A stretch of DNA of 64,000 nucleotides from JAAOZP01 sp038848185 (lineage in GTDB: Archaea > Thermoproteota > EX4484-205 > JAAOZP01), in NCBI GenBank assembly GCA_038848185.1, contig JAWCNV010000012.1:1-64000 (forward strand). The letters run 5' to 3'. Positions 1-7,750 of the stretch are shown here, one piece after another. The position numbers and the translations under genes are program-made. The notes under the pieces are model-generated. The model worked only from the letters and a program-made list of their open reading frames with translations. It made no database searches and was not told the DNA's origin. The first letter of the stretch is position 1. Each line of letters starts with the position of its first letter.

Positions 1-1298
1 TATTCGGCTGCACCACCCATGTGGCTGCGAAGATAGTGCAGTATCTAGATGGGAGGAGGGGTATCAGTTTCATGGATTATCCTCTTCTCGTCAGGCTTAA
101 CCCCAACATTCCTTGGAAAACAAGGGGTAACGGTGCGGTAAGCATAAGGATAAGCATAGATGATTCTGAGGCTAGCTTAGATAAGGTTGCAGAATCTGTC
201 TTAGGCATTGTTAGGGAATTCTCAGATTTAAACAGTCCAAGGTCTGAGCCTGCGATTGTTTTCAGCAGGAGGATTCCTGAGAAGGGGGATGCGCTCCACC
301 AGTTCTACCTGAGGGCTTTAAGAAGCATGGTTCCGCCAGCTGAGGCTTTGAAGGTTGCTAGGAGGGTGGGTGCAACCTGTAGTTTTCTCAAGACCTCTAA
401 GGTTGGGGTGGTTGGGGCGCTCGCAGCAGTCGGAGCAGTCTTCGAAGACTATACTTATGAAATCCTCTCCTACAGGATTAGGGAGAACTATGGAAAGCCC
501 CGTAGAATAGATCCTCACAGTGTTTACCTTATGGATGAGGCTTCTTCAAACTATACTTTCAACAATGTTGATCAGGAGACGAGACGTATCCTGATAACCC
601 CGCACGGCAGGGATCCGGTTCTCTTCGGCATAAGGGGGGAGACGCCTGAAGCAGTCTACAACGCGTTCAGACTCGTGAAGCCGGAGGAAAAGGTTGAATG
701 CTGGTGCATCTTCAAGACTAACCAGGGAACTGATGCACACTTTCCTGAGAAGCCTGTTAAGATTAATCAAATCAAAAAATATGATTCTACCTTAGTAGAG
801 GGCAGCGTGGCGGATAAGAAGGTTATTCAAGGAGGCCACGTTATAATCACTCTGAGCAACGAGGGTTCAAAGATTTTCTGCGCGTTCTACTCTCCTACTG
901 GAATCCTTAAGAAAAAAGCTTTCGAGCTTGAGCCAGGAGACTATGTAAGGGTTTACGGCGGTGTTAAGGAGCATAATGGAGCCTTAACAGTCAACACTGA
1001 GAAAATGGAGATTGTAAAACTCAGTGAGAAGGCTAGGAAAGCCTCTCCAAAATGCCCAAAGTGTGGGAGAAGATGCAAAAGCCTCGGCCTGCGTCAAGGC
1101 TTCGTCTGCGAGAAATGCGGTGAGCAAGTTTCGGAGCCGCAGGTCATAAAGGTGGAGCGGGGTTTAAAGATTAACCAACCATATCTCCCTCCTGAAAGAG
1201 CTCACAGGCATTTAACCAAGCCGTTGAAAAGATACGGTCTTGAGAAAAACAAGTTAACTGAGACTATTGGTTTCATAAGTCCGTGGCATTTCCCCTAA
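1..1298 (+). CDS. tiaS: tRNA(Ile2) 2-agmatinylcytidine synthetase TiaS (5' end cut by window edge)
   Basis: TiaS attaches agmatine to C34 of tRNA-Ile2 (anticodon CAU) so that it reads AUA. The frame is open to the left edge: before the GTG at 21 it reads FGCTTHVAAK, the family's GxCTTH motif, so the gene starts outside the window and GTG 21 is not the start. The middle has the family's catalytic and OB-fold-like region, and the C-terminus carries a zinc ribbon with CPKCGRRC and CEKCG at about residues 344-366 of the visible part. Its substrate, an intron-containing tRNA-Ile2(CAU), lies at 43679-43791. High confidence in family; the missing N-terminus is only a window effect. Confidence 0.93.
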   Translation, partial: FGCTTHVAAKIVQYLDGRRGISFMDYPLLVRLNPNIPWKTRGNGAVSIRISIDDSEASLDKVAESVLGIVREFSDLNSPRSEPAIVFSRRIPEKGDALHQFYLRALRSMVPPAEALKVARRVGATCSFLKTSKVGVVGALAAVGAVFEDYTYEILSYRIRENYGKPRRIDPHSVYLMDEASSNYTFNNVDQETRRILITPHGRDPVLFGIRGETPEAVYNAFRLVKPEEKVECWCIFKTNQGTDAHFPEKPVKINQIKKYDSTLVEGSVADKKVIQGGHVIITLSNEGSKIFCAFYSPTGILKKKAFELEPGDYVRVYGGVKEHNGALTVNTEKMEIVKLSEKARKASPKCPKCGRRCKSLGLRQGFVCEKCGEQVSEPQVIKVERGLKINQPYLPPERAHRHLTKPLKRYGLEKNKLTETIGFISPWHFP

Positions 1299-1301
1299 GG
1301 C

Positions 1302-1886
1302 TTAACTATTCTGCTGAGGCTCGCCTATGAAGGCCAGCGCGTCCTTTATCAGGCCAACAGTGCTTTGGAAACCCTGTTGAACCTTGCTTTCAGTTAGTTC
1401 CCGGATGGGGAAAATTATCTGGGCAGCAGGAATCTTCTGAAACCTCGCCATAGCAACTACTAGTGATAGAGAACTCTTAACCCGCCTATTCTTTATCAGA
1501 ACATAATCCTCCCTGTCCCTGAACTTTTCGGCGAGTTTTGAAGAGTTTACGATCAGGTATGCTTTCTTATTCCTACCAATGGTGTTAACACAGTCAACAG
1601 TTACGAGGAACCTTGAGTCAATCAGCTTCATAACGTAGAGAAGGGCGGATAAAAACATGTTTCGCTCCCTGTTGGACAGGGAATCAATATACTGCTGCCT
1701 AACCATCGTTGTGAAAACGCTTACTCCAAAGCCTCCTGTCTTAGCATAATAGATGTCTACAGTAGGAATCTTGCCGATCCCCATTGAGTCAACAATCAGG
1801 TTATCTGGAAAACCGTAGAAAACAATCTCTCCAACAGGCTTCATGTTGAAAAGCCTTACAAGGTTGCCTGCTTGAATAACACCCAT
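1302..1886 (-). CDS. PAC2-family protein (proteasome assembly chaperone-like)
   Basis: Resembles the PAC2 / archaeal PbaB-like family (ATP-grasp-superfamily annotation in some databases): the N-terminus has the Gly-rich LEGFSGMG motif, then a segment about membrane-free alternating strands and helices to residue 194. The first in-frame ATG is at 1886, but the conserved motif begins upstream of it, in frame and open to about 1970 (reads KVDGRGLTFLGLEGFSG), with no ATG, GTG or TTG. Either a rare start (CTG or ATT near the stop of the upstream regulator, coupled translation) or a one-base indel in the G5 run near 1926 would explain this. It lies just downstream of the winged-helix gene on the same strand. 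Function inferred from family only. Confidence 0.6.
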   Translation of the reverse strand: MGVIQAGNLVRLFNMKPVGEIVFYGFPDNLIVDSMGIGKIPTVDIYYAKTGGFGVSVFTTMVRQQYIDSLSNRERNMFLSALLYVMKLIDSRFLVTVDCVNTIGRNKKAYLIVNSSKLAEKFRDREDYVLIKNRRVKSSLSLVVAMARFQKIPAAQIIFPIRELTESKVQQGFQSTVGLIKDALAFIGEPQQNS

Positions 1887-1953
1887 CCCGCTGAAACCCT
1901 CTAAACCTAGAAACGTCAGCCCCCTGCCATCTACCTTCTCCCTGAGCAGTATC

Positions 1954-2226
1954 TCAATCAGTCTTCTTCACATCCCTGTTAAACTGTATAAGCAGGTTAA
2001 CAACCCTACTATTAAGATTTAAAGCAACAATCTTATTGGCTGAAAGCCTCTCCGTCTTAATTAGACCGAGCCTGAGAAGATTACTTAAAGCCCTATCCAC
2101 ACTGGAGGAGGAGCAGCCAGCCCTCCTAGCCAGCTCAACCTGAGTGAAAATCGTGTGCGGCGCGTTTAAAAGCTCCTCGAGAACCCTTACCTGAACCCTG
2201 CTAGCGAAAACCTCAGACAGCCTCAT
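1954..2226 (-). CDS. small winged-helix transcriptional regulator
   Basis: A 90-residue MarR/ArsR-like winged helix: VRVLEELLNAPH, then the helix-turn-helix FTQVELARRAGCSSSSVDRA and the wing LGLIKTER. The reading frame is open further upstream to 2307, but that part overlaps the tRNA-Leu gene, so I chose the ATG at 2226 (MRLSEVFASRV); a TATA-like TTTTTAAG lies just upstream on the minus strand. It shares a strand with, and abuts, the PAC2-like gene, suggesting co-transcription. Target unknown. Confidence 0.7.
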   Translation of the reverse strand: MRLSEVFASRVQVRVLEELLNAPHTIFTQVELARRAGCSSSSVDRALSNLLRLGLIKTERLSANKIVALNLNSRVVNLLIQFNRDVKKTD

Positions 2227-2277
2227 CCTAAAACTTAAAAACAAACCAAAATAATATGTCTTACTGCAGGAAAGAAG

Positions 2278-2398
2278 GCGGGGGTCGCCAAAGCCAAGCA
2301 GCGGCAAGGCCAGGTCAAAGGCGGGAGGCTCAAGATCAAAGGGGAAATAAGAGACCTCTTCCCGAAGGGGTTCGTGGGTTCAAATCCCACCCCCCGCA
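2278..2398 (+). tRNA. tRNA-Leu(CAA) with two introns
   Basis: Acceptor GCGGGGG (2278-2284) pairs with CCCCCGC (2391-2397), discriminator A2398; T arm GTGGG-TTCAAAT-CCCAC; long variable arm as expected for tRNA-Leu. Anticodon stem GGAGG/CCTCT flanks CTCAAG (anticodon CAA) then an intron at 2335-2353 (19 nt) at the canonical 37/38 site, with a BHB having one C-A mismatch in its central helix. The D loop carries a further 16-17 nt insertion, best placed at 2292-2308: removal leaves AAGCCAGGTCAAA as D loop, and D-stem GCC can pair with GGC 2303-2305 as a three-pair central helix between bulges AAA and AGG. Predicted mature length about 85 nt. Confidence 0.9.
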
Positions 2399-2762
2399 CT
2401 GTTTTTCACAGTTAATAAATTTATGATAGAATACAGATTTCAACATCTCATACCGACCTCTCTAAGTAGGTAGAGTAACACTATTAGCGCTATTGGTCTT
2501 TTATACCTGTCTTCATGCATATGCTTGACCAAGATCATGATGCTACCTCTCAGACAACAAGGTCTATTCTTAACCAGTAATTTTATTATTAACATAACAA
2601 CGGGTATTGGACTGTTTATTACAATAACTCAATTCAGAAATGTCGAATTACGACATTCTCTCCATATGAAACCTATTTAAACATTACTTTTTAAACAATT
2701 TCAAAACATTTTTTCAGAATACTGGAACGCAATATATATACCCCGAAAACAGGTAGAAAAGC
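2399..2762. other. intergenic region with promoter of the secreted-protein genes
   Basis: About 360 AT-rich bases between tRNA-Leu and the first gene of the AT-rich stretch. I see no ORF worth calling. The only recognisable element is a TATA box, AATATATATA at 2731-2740, 25-35 bases before the start region of the following gene. Confidence 0.6.
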
Positions 2763-2772
2763 GGTGATAGAG

Positions 2773-3708
2773 ATGAGAGTAAAAAAGAACCGTTTGGCCA
2801 ATCTTTTTCTTTTTCTACTAGTTACTCTGACTCTTATAGCATCAACTGCCTGCGCATGGGATGTTCTTGATGGACCAAAGAAACAAGAAGTATATTCTGA
2901 CTGGCAGTCTACTAATGACTGGAAAATTGTAGAGGCTTATGCTGTAGTTGTCGGTGATAAGTATATATACTCGCCTAATCCTAATACTCCCGTAACTGCA
3001 CGACAGGCTGTTACATACGGTATAAGTTACGATAGAGCGAGATCTTTTTTACTAACTACCTTTATGCCATGCTCGAGATACCATAAGATTAAGGTAAGAG
3101 TACTCTCCACTCCAAGCAATACTCCTATAAGATTTTCAGACCCATTTGGGTTTAGCAATTCTCAAACAAGTACTCTGCCCAATGAATTAAAATATGCACT
3201 CGACACTCTCTGGAATTTTGCAACTAGGTACGTAGGATTACCACTTCCCTCTCCATGGGGTCTTATTCTCGGAAACAGTCCAGAAATTACTGTTGACAGA
3301 GACTCGGATCTGAAGGGGGGACAATTTAGCTATAATCGTGATCCAAGATTAATGGGTGCCGACTACTACTGGCTAATTAGTACGCCAGTTAATCTAGGTT
3401 GGTACCTTATTGATGTTTACAATAAAGCTGAGGCTGGACTATTAATAATTTCTTATACACCATATGCAAGTAAAACTGAAGACTTAAAATTACCAGAAAT
3501 CAGAAAATTACCAGAAATTAATCTTCCGAATACAACTATTATCTCTATGCCAACGGGAAGAGCAGAAAATGAATACTATTCTGAAGTCATACATGAACCC
3601 TTAGCAAAATTACAACAACAAGTTAAACCAACTGGTACCAGTATGGTCTTTCTTAAAGAAGCAGATATAAGCATTGTACTCTGGGCTGATTTTAAAGCAT
3701 ACAGATGA
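2773..3708 (+). CDS. secreted protein of unknown function
   Basis: The N-terminus is a Sec-type signal peptide: basic start, a hydrophobic run LFLFLLVTLTLIAST, then ACAWD as a likely cleavage region. The rest is hydrophilic, rich in Tyr, Pro and Ser, with no motif I recognise. I chose ATG 2773 because GGTGAT at 2763-2768 gives a Shine-Dalgarno at normal spacing; an in-frame GTG at 2764 is the alternative. It overlaps the next gene by 4 bases (ATGA), so the two are translationally coupled. Base composition is visibly more AT-rich than the flanking housekeeping genes, consistent with horizontal acquisition. Confidence 0.7.
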   Translation: MRVKKNRLANLFLFLLVTLTLIASTACAWDVLDGPKKQEVYSDWQSTNDWKIVEAYAVVVGDKYIYSPNPNTPVTARQAVTYGISYDRARSFLLTTFMPCSRYHKIKVRVLSTPSNTPIRFSDPFGFSNSQTSTLPNELKYALDTLWNFATRYVGLPLPSPWGLILGNSPEITVDRDSDLKGGQFSYNRDPRLMGADYYWLISTPVNLGWYLIDVYNKAEAGLLIISYTPYASKTEDLKLPEIRKLPEINLPNTTIISMPTGRAENEYYSEVIHEPLAKLQQQVKPTGTSMVFLKEADISIVLWADFKAYR

Positions 3709-5057
3709 AAACCAAACACTTGTTTTTTCTATTAATTGGTATATCGATAGGGCTCGTTCTAATGTGCTTTTTAGTATCTTTTTATATGTCTTCATCTAAA
3801 CCTGAAGAAAGAGTTGAGGAAAGTATAATCGAATCAACAATTATCATGGAAACTCCTAGAATAATACTTGAACCTATTTTCAATAGAAACTACATGTATG
3901 ATAAATTAATAAAAGCCGAACAAATTGTAAACGATACGCTGAAACTAAATCCTTCTGAACATATAGAGCTTAGTCTGCAGGTTGAATATATGCTTAACGA
4001 CTTAAATAGAGCCAAGAAATTATATGAAGCAGGTTTATATGATGAAGCACTTGCTTACATTAAACAGAGCAAAGACTATGCTATAACGATTGCTACGTAT
4101 ATTAAGTTAAAGAAGGGCATTTTAGACGAAAACCGCTTGAAAGAAATGCTTTTTCAAAATATCGCTTCTTTAAAAGATTCGTGGATAATTTTAAAAGAGC
4201 GCGTAGTAGACCTTTTTGAAAGAGAAGTTTATCGAATCGATGATTCTATTGCCTGGATTAGTGCTATAGAAGATAAGACATACACTGTCCTATCGCTCTT
4301 AGATCAAGCTGAATATGCTATGGCTCTCTATCAGAATCCTTCTAACATTACTGAAAGACCCCCAATCGCTTTCTTAGCAACTGGATGGTCTTTGAGCGAA
4401 ATAGCGAAGGACTACATGGAAGATGCAAATTATACTCTCCAGTTAATTCCGAATAAACTTAGAAAAGAAAACGGTAGCAACATCAATATTGAAAATTTAA
4501 TTTCAGAATTAAGAAACGAGACGAAACATCTTTTCAACATAATGCGGAGGGAAATTTCCTCTGAAGCCTATGCGTCATATGTGTTAGAGAGCGTAGAGTC
4601 ATATATTAATACTGCTGACACGCTTTATGCCCATGGCTTCAAGTTGACAGCATTATTAAATTACTTAGATGCGGGAATACTCCTGCATGTCGCAGATTCT
4701 TTTAAGAACGCTCCTGATCCATGGAAATACATCATTACAAACCCTCCTTCGGCCGAAGAAGTATTGCAAGCGAAGAAGAAAGCTGTATCCGAGTTAGAAG
4801 AGATATTAGTAAAGGCGAAAAACCTTCAAGCGAATAACATAAATATACGTGGAGGCTTAACAATGTTAAGAGAGCTCACAATACATTATATTGCTACAGG
4901 AGACGCTTTTATCTCAAGATATTTGGAAAGAAGAGAGAATTGGCAATTTCTAGGAACTACTTCTAAAATCATGTATGAACAAGCTGAAATATGTGCCAAA
5001 GTATCGTTTGACTATTTTATAAGTATTCTGAATAAGATGGGGCTTATCGAAAACTAA
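3705..5057 (+). CDS. membrane-anchored helical-repeat protein, unknown
   Basis: 450 residues. An N-terminal membrane anchor (HLFFLLIGISIGLVLMCFL) is followed by a long extracytoplasmic, almost wholly helical region with TPR-like spacing (for example LYEAGLYDEALAYIKQSKD at about residues 105-125), suggesting a protein-protein interaction scaffold. It starts inside the stop codon of the preceding secreted-protein gene, so the pair probably acts together at the cell surface. No catalytic motif seen; AT-rich codon use as in its neighbours. Confidence 0.7.
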   Translation: MKTKHLFFLLIGISIGLVLMCFLVSFYMSSSKPEERVEESIIESTIIMETPRIILEPIFNRNYMYDKLIKAEQIVNDTLKLNPSEHIELSLQVEYMLNDLNRAKKLYEAGLYDEALAYIKQSKDYAITIATYIKLKKGILDENRLKEMLFQNIASLKDSWIILKERVVDLFEREVYRIDDSIAWISAIEDKTYTVLSLLDQAEYAMALYQNPSNITERPPIAFLATGWSLSEIAKDYMEDANYTLQLIPNKLRKENGSNINIENLISELRNETKHLFNIMRREISSEAYASYVLESVESYINTADTLYAHGFKLTALLNYLDAGILLHVADSFKNAPDPWKYIITNPPSAEEVLQAKKKAVSELEEILVKAKNLQANNINIRGGLTMLRELTIHYIATGDAFISRYLERRENWQFLGTTSKIMYEQAEICAKVSFDYFISILNKMGLIEN

Positions 5058-5101
5058 TACAGTAATTTAATCTCTCTGGATACTGCCTTATTACCCTGTT
5101 A

Positions 5102-5608
5102 TTGCTTGCTTACATCGGAGTGCCGCATATTTTTGCAAAACCCGTAGAAGATCAAAGAAAAATAGGTTCATTAAAAGTGAAAAAGATTTCCGAAAACATT
5201 TTCAGCATAGAAATAGAGGGTTTTGACCTAAAGATAATCGTTGAAGAAGTATCGAAATCCCATACTAGATTGCGATACAGTAATAAAACTGGAGAAATGA
5301 TGACAGTTAACATCGTTAAGAAGGATCGCCAGACAACAATCATAGTTAATGGTTTGGAGGCCTATACGCTCTCAGTAGACAATATCCCTGCATTACAATC
5401 AAATAATGGAACTATTGCGCAATCCGCCATTAATACAGGGTCCAACATATATTACTGGTGGGACGGAGTAATGTTTGTCGAGGGGCAGTACATTAAATAT
5501 CCTCATCCGGACAGGGATTATTACGGGATCTCGCCTTTCAGGAGTTGGGCTACGCTTGGCGATAAATTAGTGCATAATCAGTTTGACCATATACTTCCCA
5601 ATTCTTAA
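5102..5608 (+). CDS. exported protein, unknown; start unclear, possibly frameshifted to the next ORF
   Basis: From TTG 5102 the product is 168 residues, but the in-frame sequence just upstream (codons for LSGYCLITLLL) completes a signal peptide ending IGVPHIFA, and there is no standard start codon in that stretch after the TAA at 5063. The mature part has beta-rich segments and a Trp/Tyr-rich tail (YYWWDGVMFVEGQY). The ORF ends at 5608, while another frame, open from 5587, continues with a hydrophobic Gly-rich segment into the ORF at 5677. A single indel near 5580-5610 would fuse both into one protein of about 290 residues. Real gene likely; exact ends uncertain. Confidence 0.5.
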   Translation: MLAYIGVPHIFAKPVEDQRKIGSLKVKKISENIFSIEIEGFDLKIIVEEVSKSHTRLRYSNKTGEMMTVNIVKKDRQTTIIVNGLEAYTLSVDNIPALQSNNGTIAQSAINTGSNIYYWWDGVMFVEGQYIKYPHPDRDYYGISPFRSWATLGDKLVHNQFDHILPNS

Positions 5609-5676
5609 AGTCAGTACATCCTGAGGTTTTATGCGTTGTAATCGGAGTTCTTATTTGCCTTAAAATCGCTGGCCCT

Positions 5677-5976
5677 ATGGGTGCTATCCTAGGCGGTATC
5701 ATCGGTGTGCTCATCTCTTCATACGTAGGTGATATTGTTATTGGACAATTACTTGACGAGGAGGGTTGCATATGGTGGTGGATTAGCCAAGCATTTGTTT
5801 CGTGGTTAATTGACAATGCAAGGGATCTATATCGTTTATATAGAATTAATAAAAGATGGGCATACTACACTATACTTTATGGCTTCTTAACCTATGGGTA
5901 TTTGAGAATAGGACCAATAACTTTCTATGATGGCATAGGAGTAGGAGATCCAGCTGGAATACTCGAGCCGGTATAA
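5677..5976 (+). CDS. small Gly-zipper membrane protein (or C-terminal part of the preceding gene)
   Basis: 99 residues from ATG 5677; the frame is open upstream to 5587 and adds another hydrophobic run (VLCVVIGVLICLKIAGP), so the true N-terminus is probably further upstream, in the preceding ORF. It contains GAILGGIIGVLISSYVG, a glycine-zipper membrane segment typical of pore-forming or small membrane proteins, then a Trp/Tyr-rich tail. Signal peptide + mature domain + Gly-zipper end, if joined to 5102-5608, recalls secreted membrane-active proteins, but no family is recognised. Confidence 0.45.
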   Translation: MGAILGGIIGVLISSYVGDIVIGQLLDEEGCIWWWISQAFVSWLIDNARDLYRLYRINKRWAYYTILYGFLTYGYLRIGPITFYDGIGVGDPAGILEPV

Positions 5977-6034
5977 AGTGTGACGGAAATGCTTTAAAAT
6001 TTAATATAATGCCCTGTTTAAACGGTGATTATTG

Positions 6035-6136
6035 ATGAAGCGTGAGAAGGGGAAATATGATCGTCTAGGGAGTTCTCGGATCAATATGCAGAGCATTAGC
6101 AGGATCACAAGTAGGTATGGCACTTGTGAATCCTGA
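6035..6136 (+). CDS. 33-residue ORF, degenerate copy of the next small gene
   Basis: Starts MKREKGKYDRLGSS and ends after 33 codons. The basic KxKYDxL start closely resembles that of the ORF starting at 6205 (MKKRRKRKYDSLVGG), and both follow a TATA-like AT-rich leader with a TGATTATTG/TGATGATTA motif before the ATG. This suggests tandem duplication of a small membrane-protein gene, the first copy having lost its hydrophobic part. Confidence 0.35.
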   Translation: MKREKGKYDRLGSSRINMQSISRITSRYGTCES

Positions 6137-6204
6137 GATTTATTTTTAACTTTCTCTGACTAATGTTTAATAATTGGAGCATAATATTATTTTGATGATG
6201 ATTA

Positions 6205-6497
6205 ATGAAGAAACGTAGGAAAAGAAAATACGATAGTTTGGTGGGGGGGGTCTTGGGGGAGGAGGTGTAGCATTGGTATTAAGTTCAGTACTTGATGTAT
6301 TCTTGCATCCTGAACATTATTTTTCTGAGCGCACTAGTCCAATAATTTTTGAAGTATTTTTAGTCAAGATGGTTGCTGGTTTTATCCTGTTAATTTTAGC
6401 TGCTGTCTACCATCTTAAAGGCTTGATCGAGGAATTGGCTGAGAAAGTAGAGAAACTTGAATTAGAGGCTCCCCGTAAAGAAGAGGTTACCCACTAA
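6205..6497 (+). CDS. small membrane protein, frame broken at a G8 tract
   Basis: ATG 6205 opens MKKRRKRKYDSLVGG, then hits a run of eight G (6243-6250) and stops at 6268. One frame lower, Gly-rich codons lead directly into VALVLSSVLDVFL and the open frame 6273-6497, which has a membrane segment (VAGFILLILAAVYHL) and an acidic/basic coiled-coil tail (IEELAEKVEKLELE). A one-base slip in the G8 tract gives one 97-residue protein: basic start, Gly linker, two hydrophobic segments, coiled coil. It may be an assembly error, phase variation or programmed slippage. Confidence 0.5.
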
Positions 6498-6636
6498 TAA
6501 AGAAAACTCTGAAAAACCTAAGAAAGATAAGCTTCAACGAAAATCCTTGAAGAGAATTAGAGGAATTTAGAAGGGTGCTTGCCAACAGGTTTAGCGGTGA
6601 TTCCAAGATAGGGGCGGTAGCAGGAGGGGGAAAGTC

Positions 6637-6918
6637 ATGTTCCTCGCCCTATTTGCTCTGCTGTGCGAGCTGAAGCCCTTGAGTGGCAATAAGATGATTA
6701 CGGAGGCGCACCATTTCGACTTGGAAATGCTGAAGGGCTTTCTCGACTCGGTGAATAAGAGGTTAATAAGTGGAAATCTAGCGAAAGGAGTGTTAGGCTA
6801 TAAGTTGCATATGGGAGAAGTTGACGACTATGAGGTTGAGGACATAAACGTGCAGAAGGATGAAGTTGTAATGTGGCTCGAACGAAAGTCCTTGAAGGTA
6901 AGAACAAGTTCAGAATGA
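6637..6918 (+). CDS. hypothetical protein
   Basis: 93 codons from ATG 6637. From about residue 18 the sequence looks coding (MITEAHHFDLEMLKGFLDSV, then acidic VDDYEVEDINVQKDEVV); the first residues, FLALFALLCELKPLSG, could be a signal or just read-through of non-coding sequence, so the true start may be ATG at residue 20. Ends 5 bases before the initiator tRNA gene on the other strand. No family recognised. Confidence 0.4.
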   Translation: MFLALFALLCELKPLSGNKMITEAHHFDLEMLKGFLDSVNKRLISGNLAKGVLGYKLHMGEVDDYEVEDINVQKDEVVMWLERKSLKVRTSSE

Positions 6919-6923
6919 TTGAG

Positions 6924-6999
6924 TAGCGGGGGGTCGATTTGAACGACCGATCTCAGGGTTATGAGCCCTGCGGGTTAGACCTGGCTACCCTACCCCGCT
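6924..6999 (-). tRNA. initiator tRNA-Met(CAU), no intron
   Basis: Acceptor AGCGGGG/CCCCGCT with the A1-U72 pair, and anticodon stem CAGGG/CCCTG with three consecutive G-C pairs around CTCATAA: both are hallmarks of archaeal initiator tRNA. T arm GGTCG-TTCAAAT-CGACC. A TATA box (AAATAAATATAG) lies upstream on the minus strand at about 7012-7023. No CCA encoded. Confidence 0.95.
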
Positions 7000-7024
7000 A
7001 GATACTTTTCTATATTTATTTTTT

Positions 7025-7713
7025 GGTTGCTTTTCTTTTGTCCCAATTATGATTTTTGGAGAGTAAGTATATAAAGTTTTTGGTTTTTATTTATCTGGTT
7101 TCGCTGAGCATTGGGTGAGGCATGTGGTCTAAGCGTTGTCTTTTATTCTGAAACCTAAACGCTTGTTCTGTGAATTGGAGGTGCTTTGAGTAACGGTTAA
7201 GCTGATCCGAATCGGTTTGTCTTAGAAGAATCTGTTTTATTGAGTTTTTTAAAGTTGGATTAGTAATTTCTGAAGAGGATGCTGGGTGGTTTAACTGTAG
7301 TTGCTTGATCTAAACCATTTATTCTGTGGATGAGTCGTTATTCAAAGATGGTGGACCAGGGTTATGTTGCGTTGAAAAATCTTGGCGTTAGAGATAGAGG
7401 GACATGATTATTATTGGCTTTTTAAATACTCATATTGGAGTTGTGTGAGTGAGGTGCCTATGCCTACCTGTCCTCCAAGTATTTCTTGAATACTGGGATC
7501 AAAGGGGGCTTATGGTCAACTGTTTATCGGTCTGCTTAACATGTCGTTAAAATGTTTACTTAGTTTTTTTAAACAGCCTAATTTGGGCAGCTTAAAAAAG
7601 GTTTTTGAGGAGTTTTCTGTGTTTAAGACTCTTTTTATAGAGTTTATCAACTACGGGGGTTTATTTATCGTTTTTCGACTTTAAAACGGGTTCCAAGGGC
7701 CTTATCAGAAAGA
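7025..7713. other. long intergenic region, no gene seen
   Basis: About 690 bases between initiator tRNA and the nurA-herA operon. Only short coding-like scraps (for example an ORF of 25 codons near 7330) and T-rich tracts; no RNA or repeat that I can support. It may be the decayed edge of the AT-rich stretch to the left. Confidence 0.4.
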
Positions 7714-7740
7714 TTTATAAATTACGTTTACGTAAACGTA
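7714..7740 (+). promoter_or_regulatory. TATA box plus 18-bp palindromic operator of the wHTH-nurA-herA operon
   Basis: TTTATAAAT (7714-7722) is a good archaeal TATA box. Directly after it, 7723-7740 is a perfect 18-bp palindrome, TACGTTTACGTAAACGTA, and a further AAACGTT half-site follows at 7747-7753. The palindrome ends at the expected transcription start, 10 bases before the TTG at 7751, an ideal site for repression by a dimeric winged-helix protein. Two such proteins are the first two genes of the operon, so autoregulation is the simplest reading. Confidence 0.75.
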
Positions 7741-7750
7741 GTAGTAAACG

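Noticed and set aside
6600..6640. Walker-A-like GAVAGGGKS encoded before the ORF at 6637
   Set aside because: The spacing does not fit GxxxxGK[ST], and the frame ends soon after without other ATPase motifs.
2370..6940. tRNA-Leu and tRNA-Met 3' ends as att repeats bounding an integrated element
   Set aside because: The shared TTCAAAT...CCCCCCGC bases are ordinary tRNA conservation, not a direct repeat, and no integrase is present.
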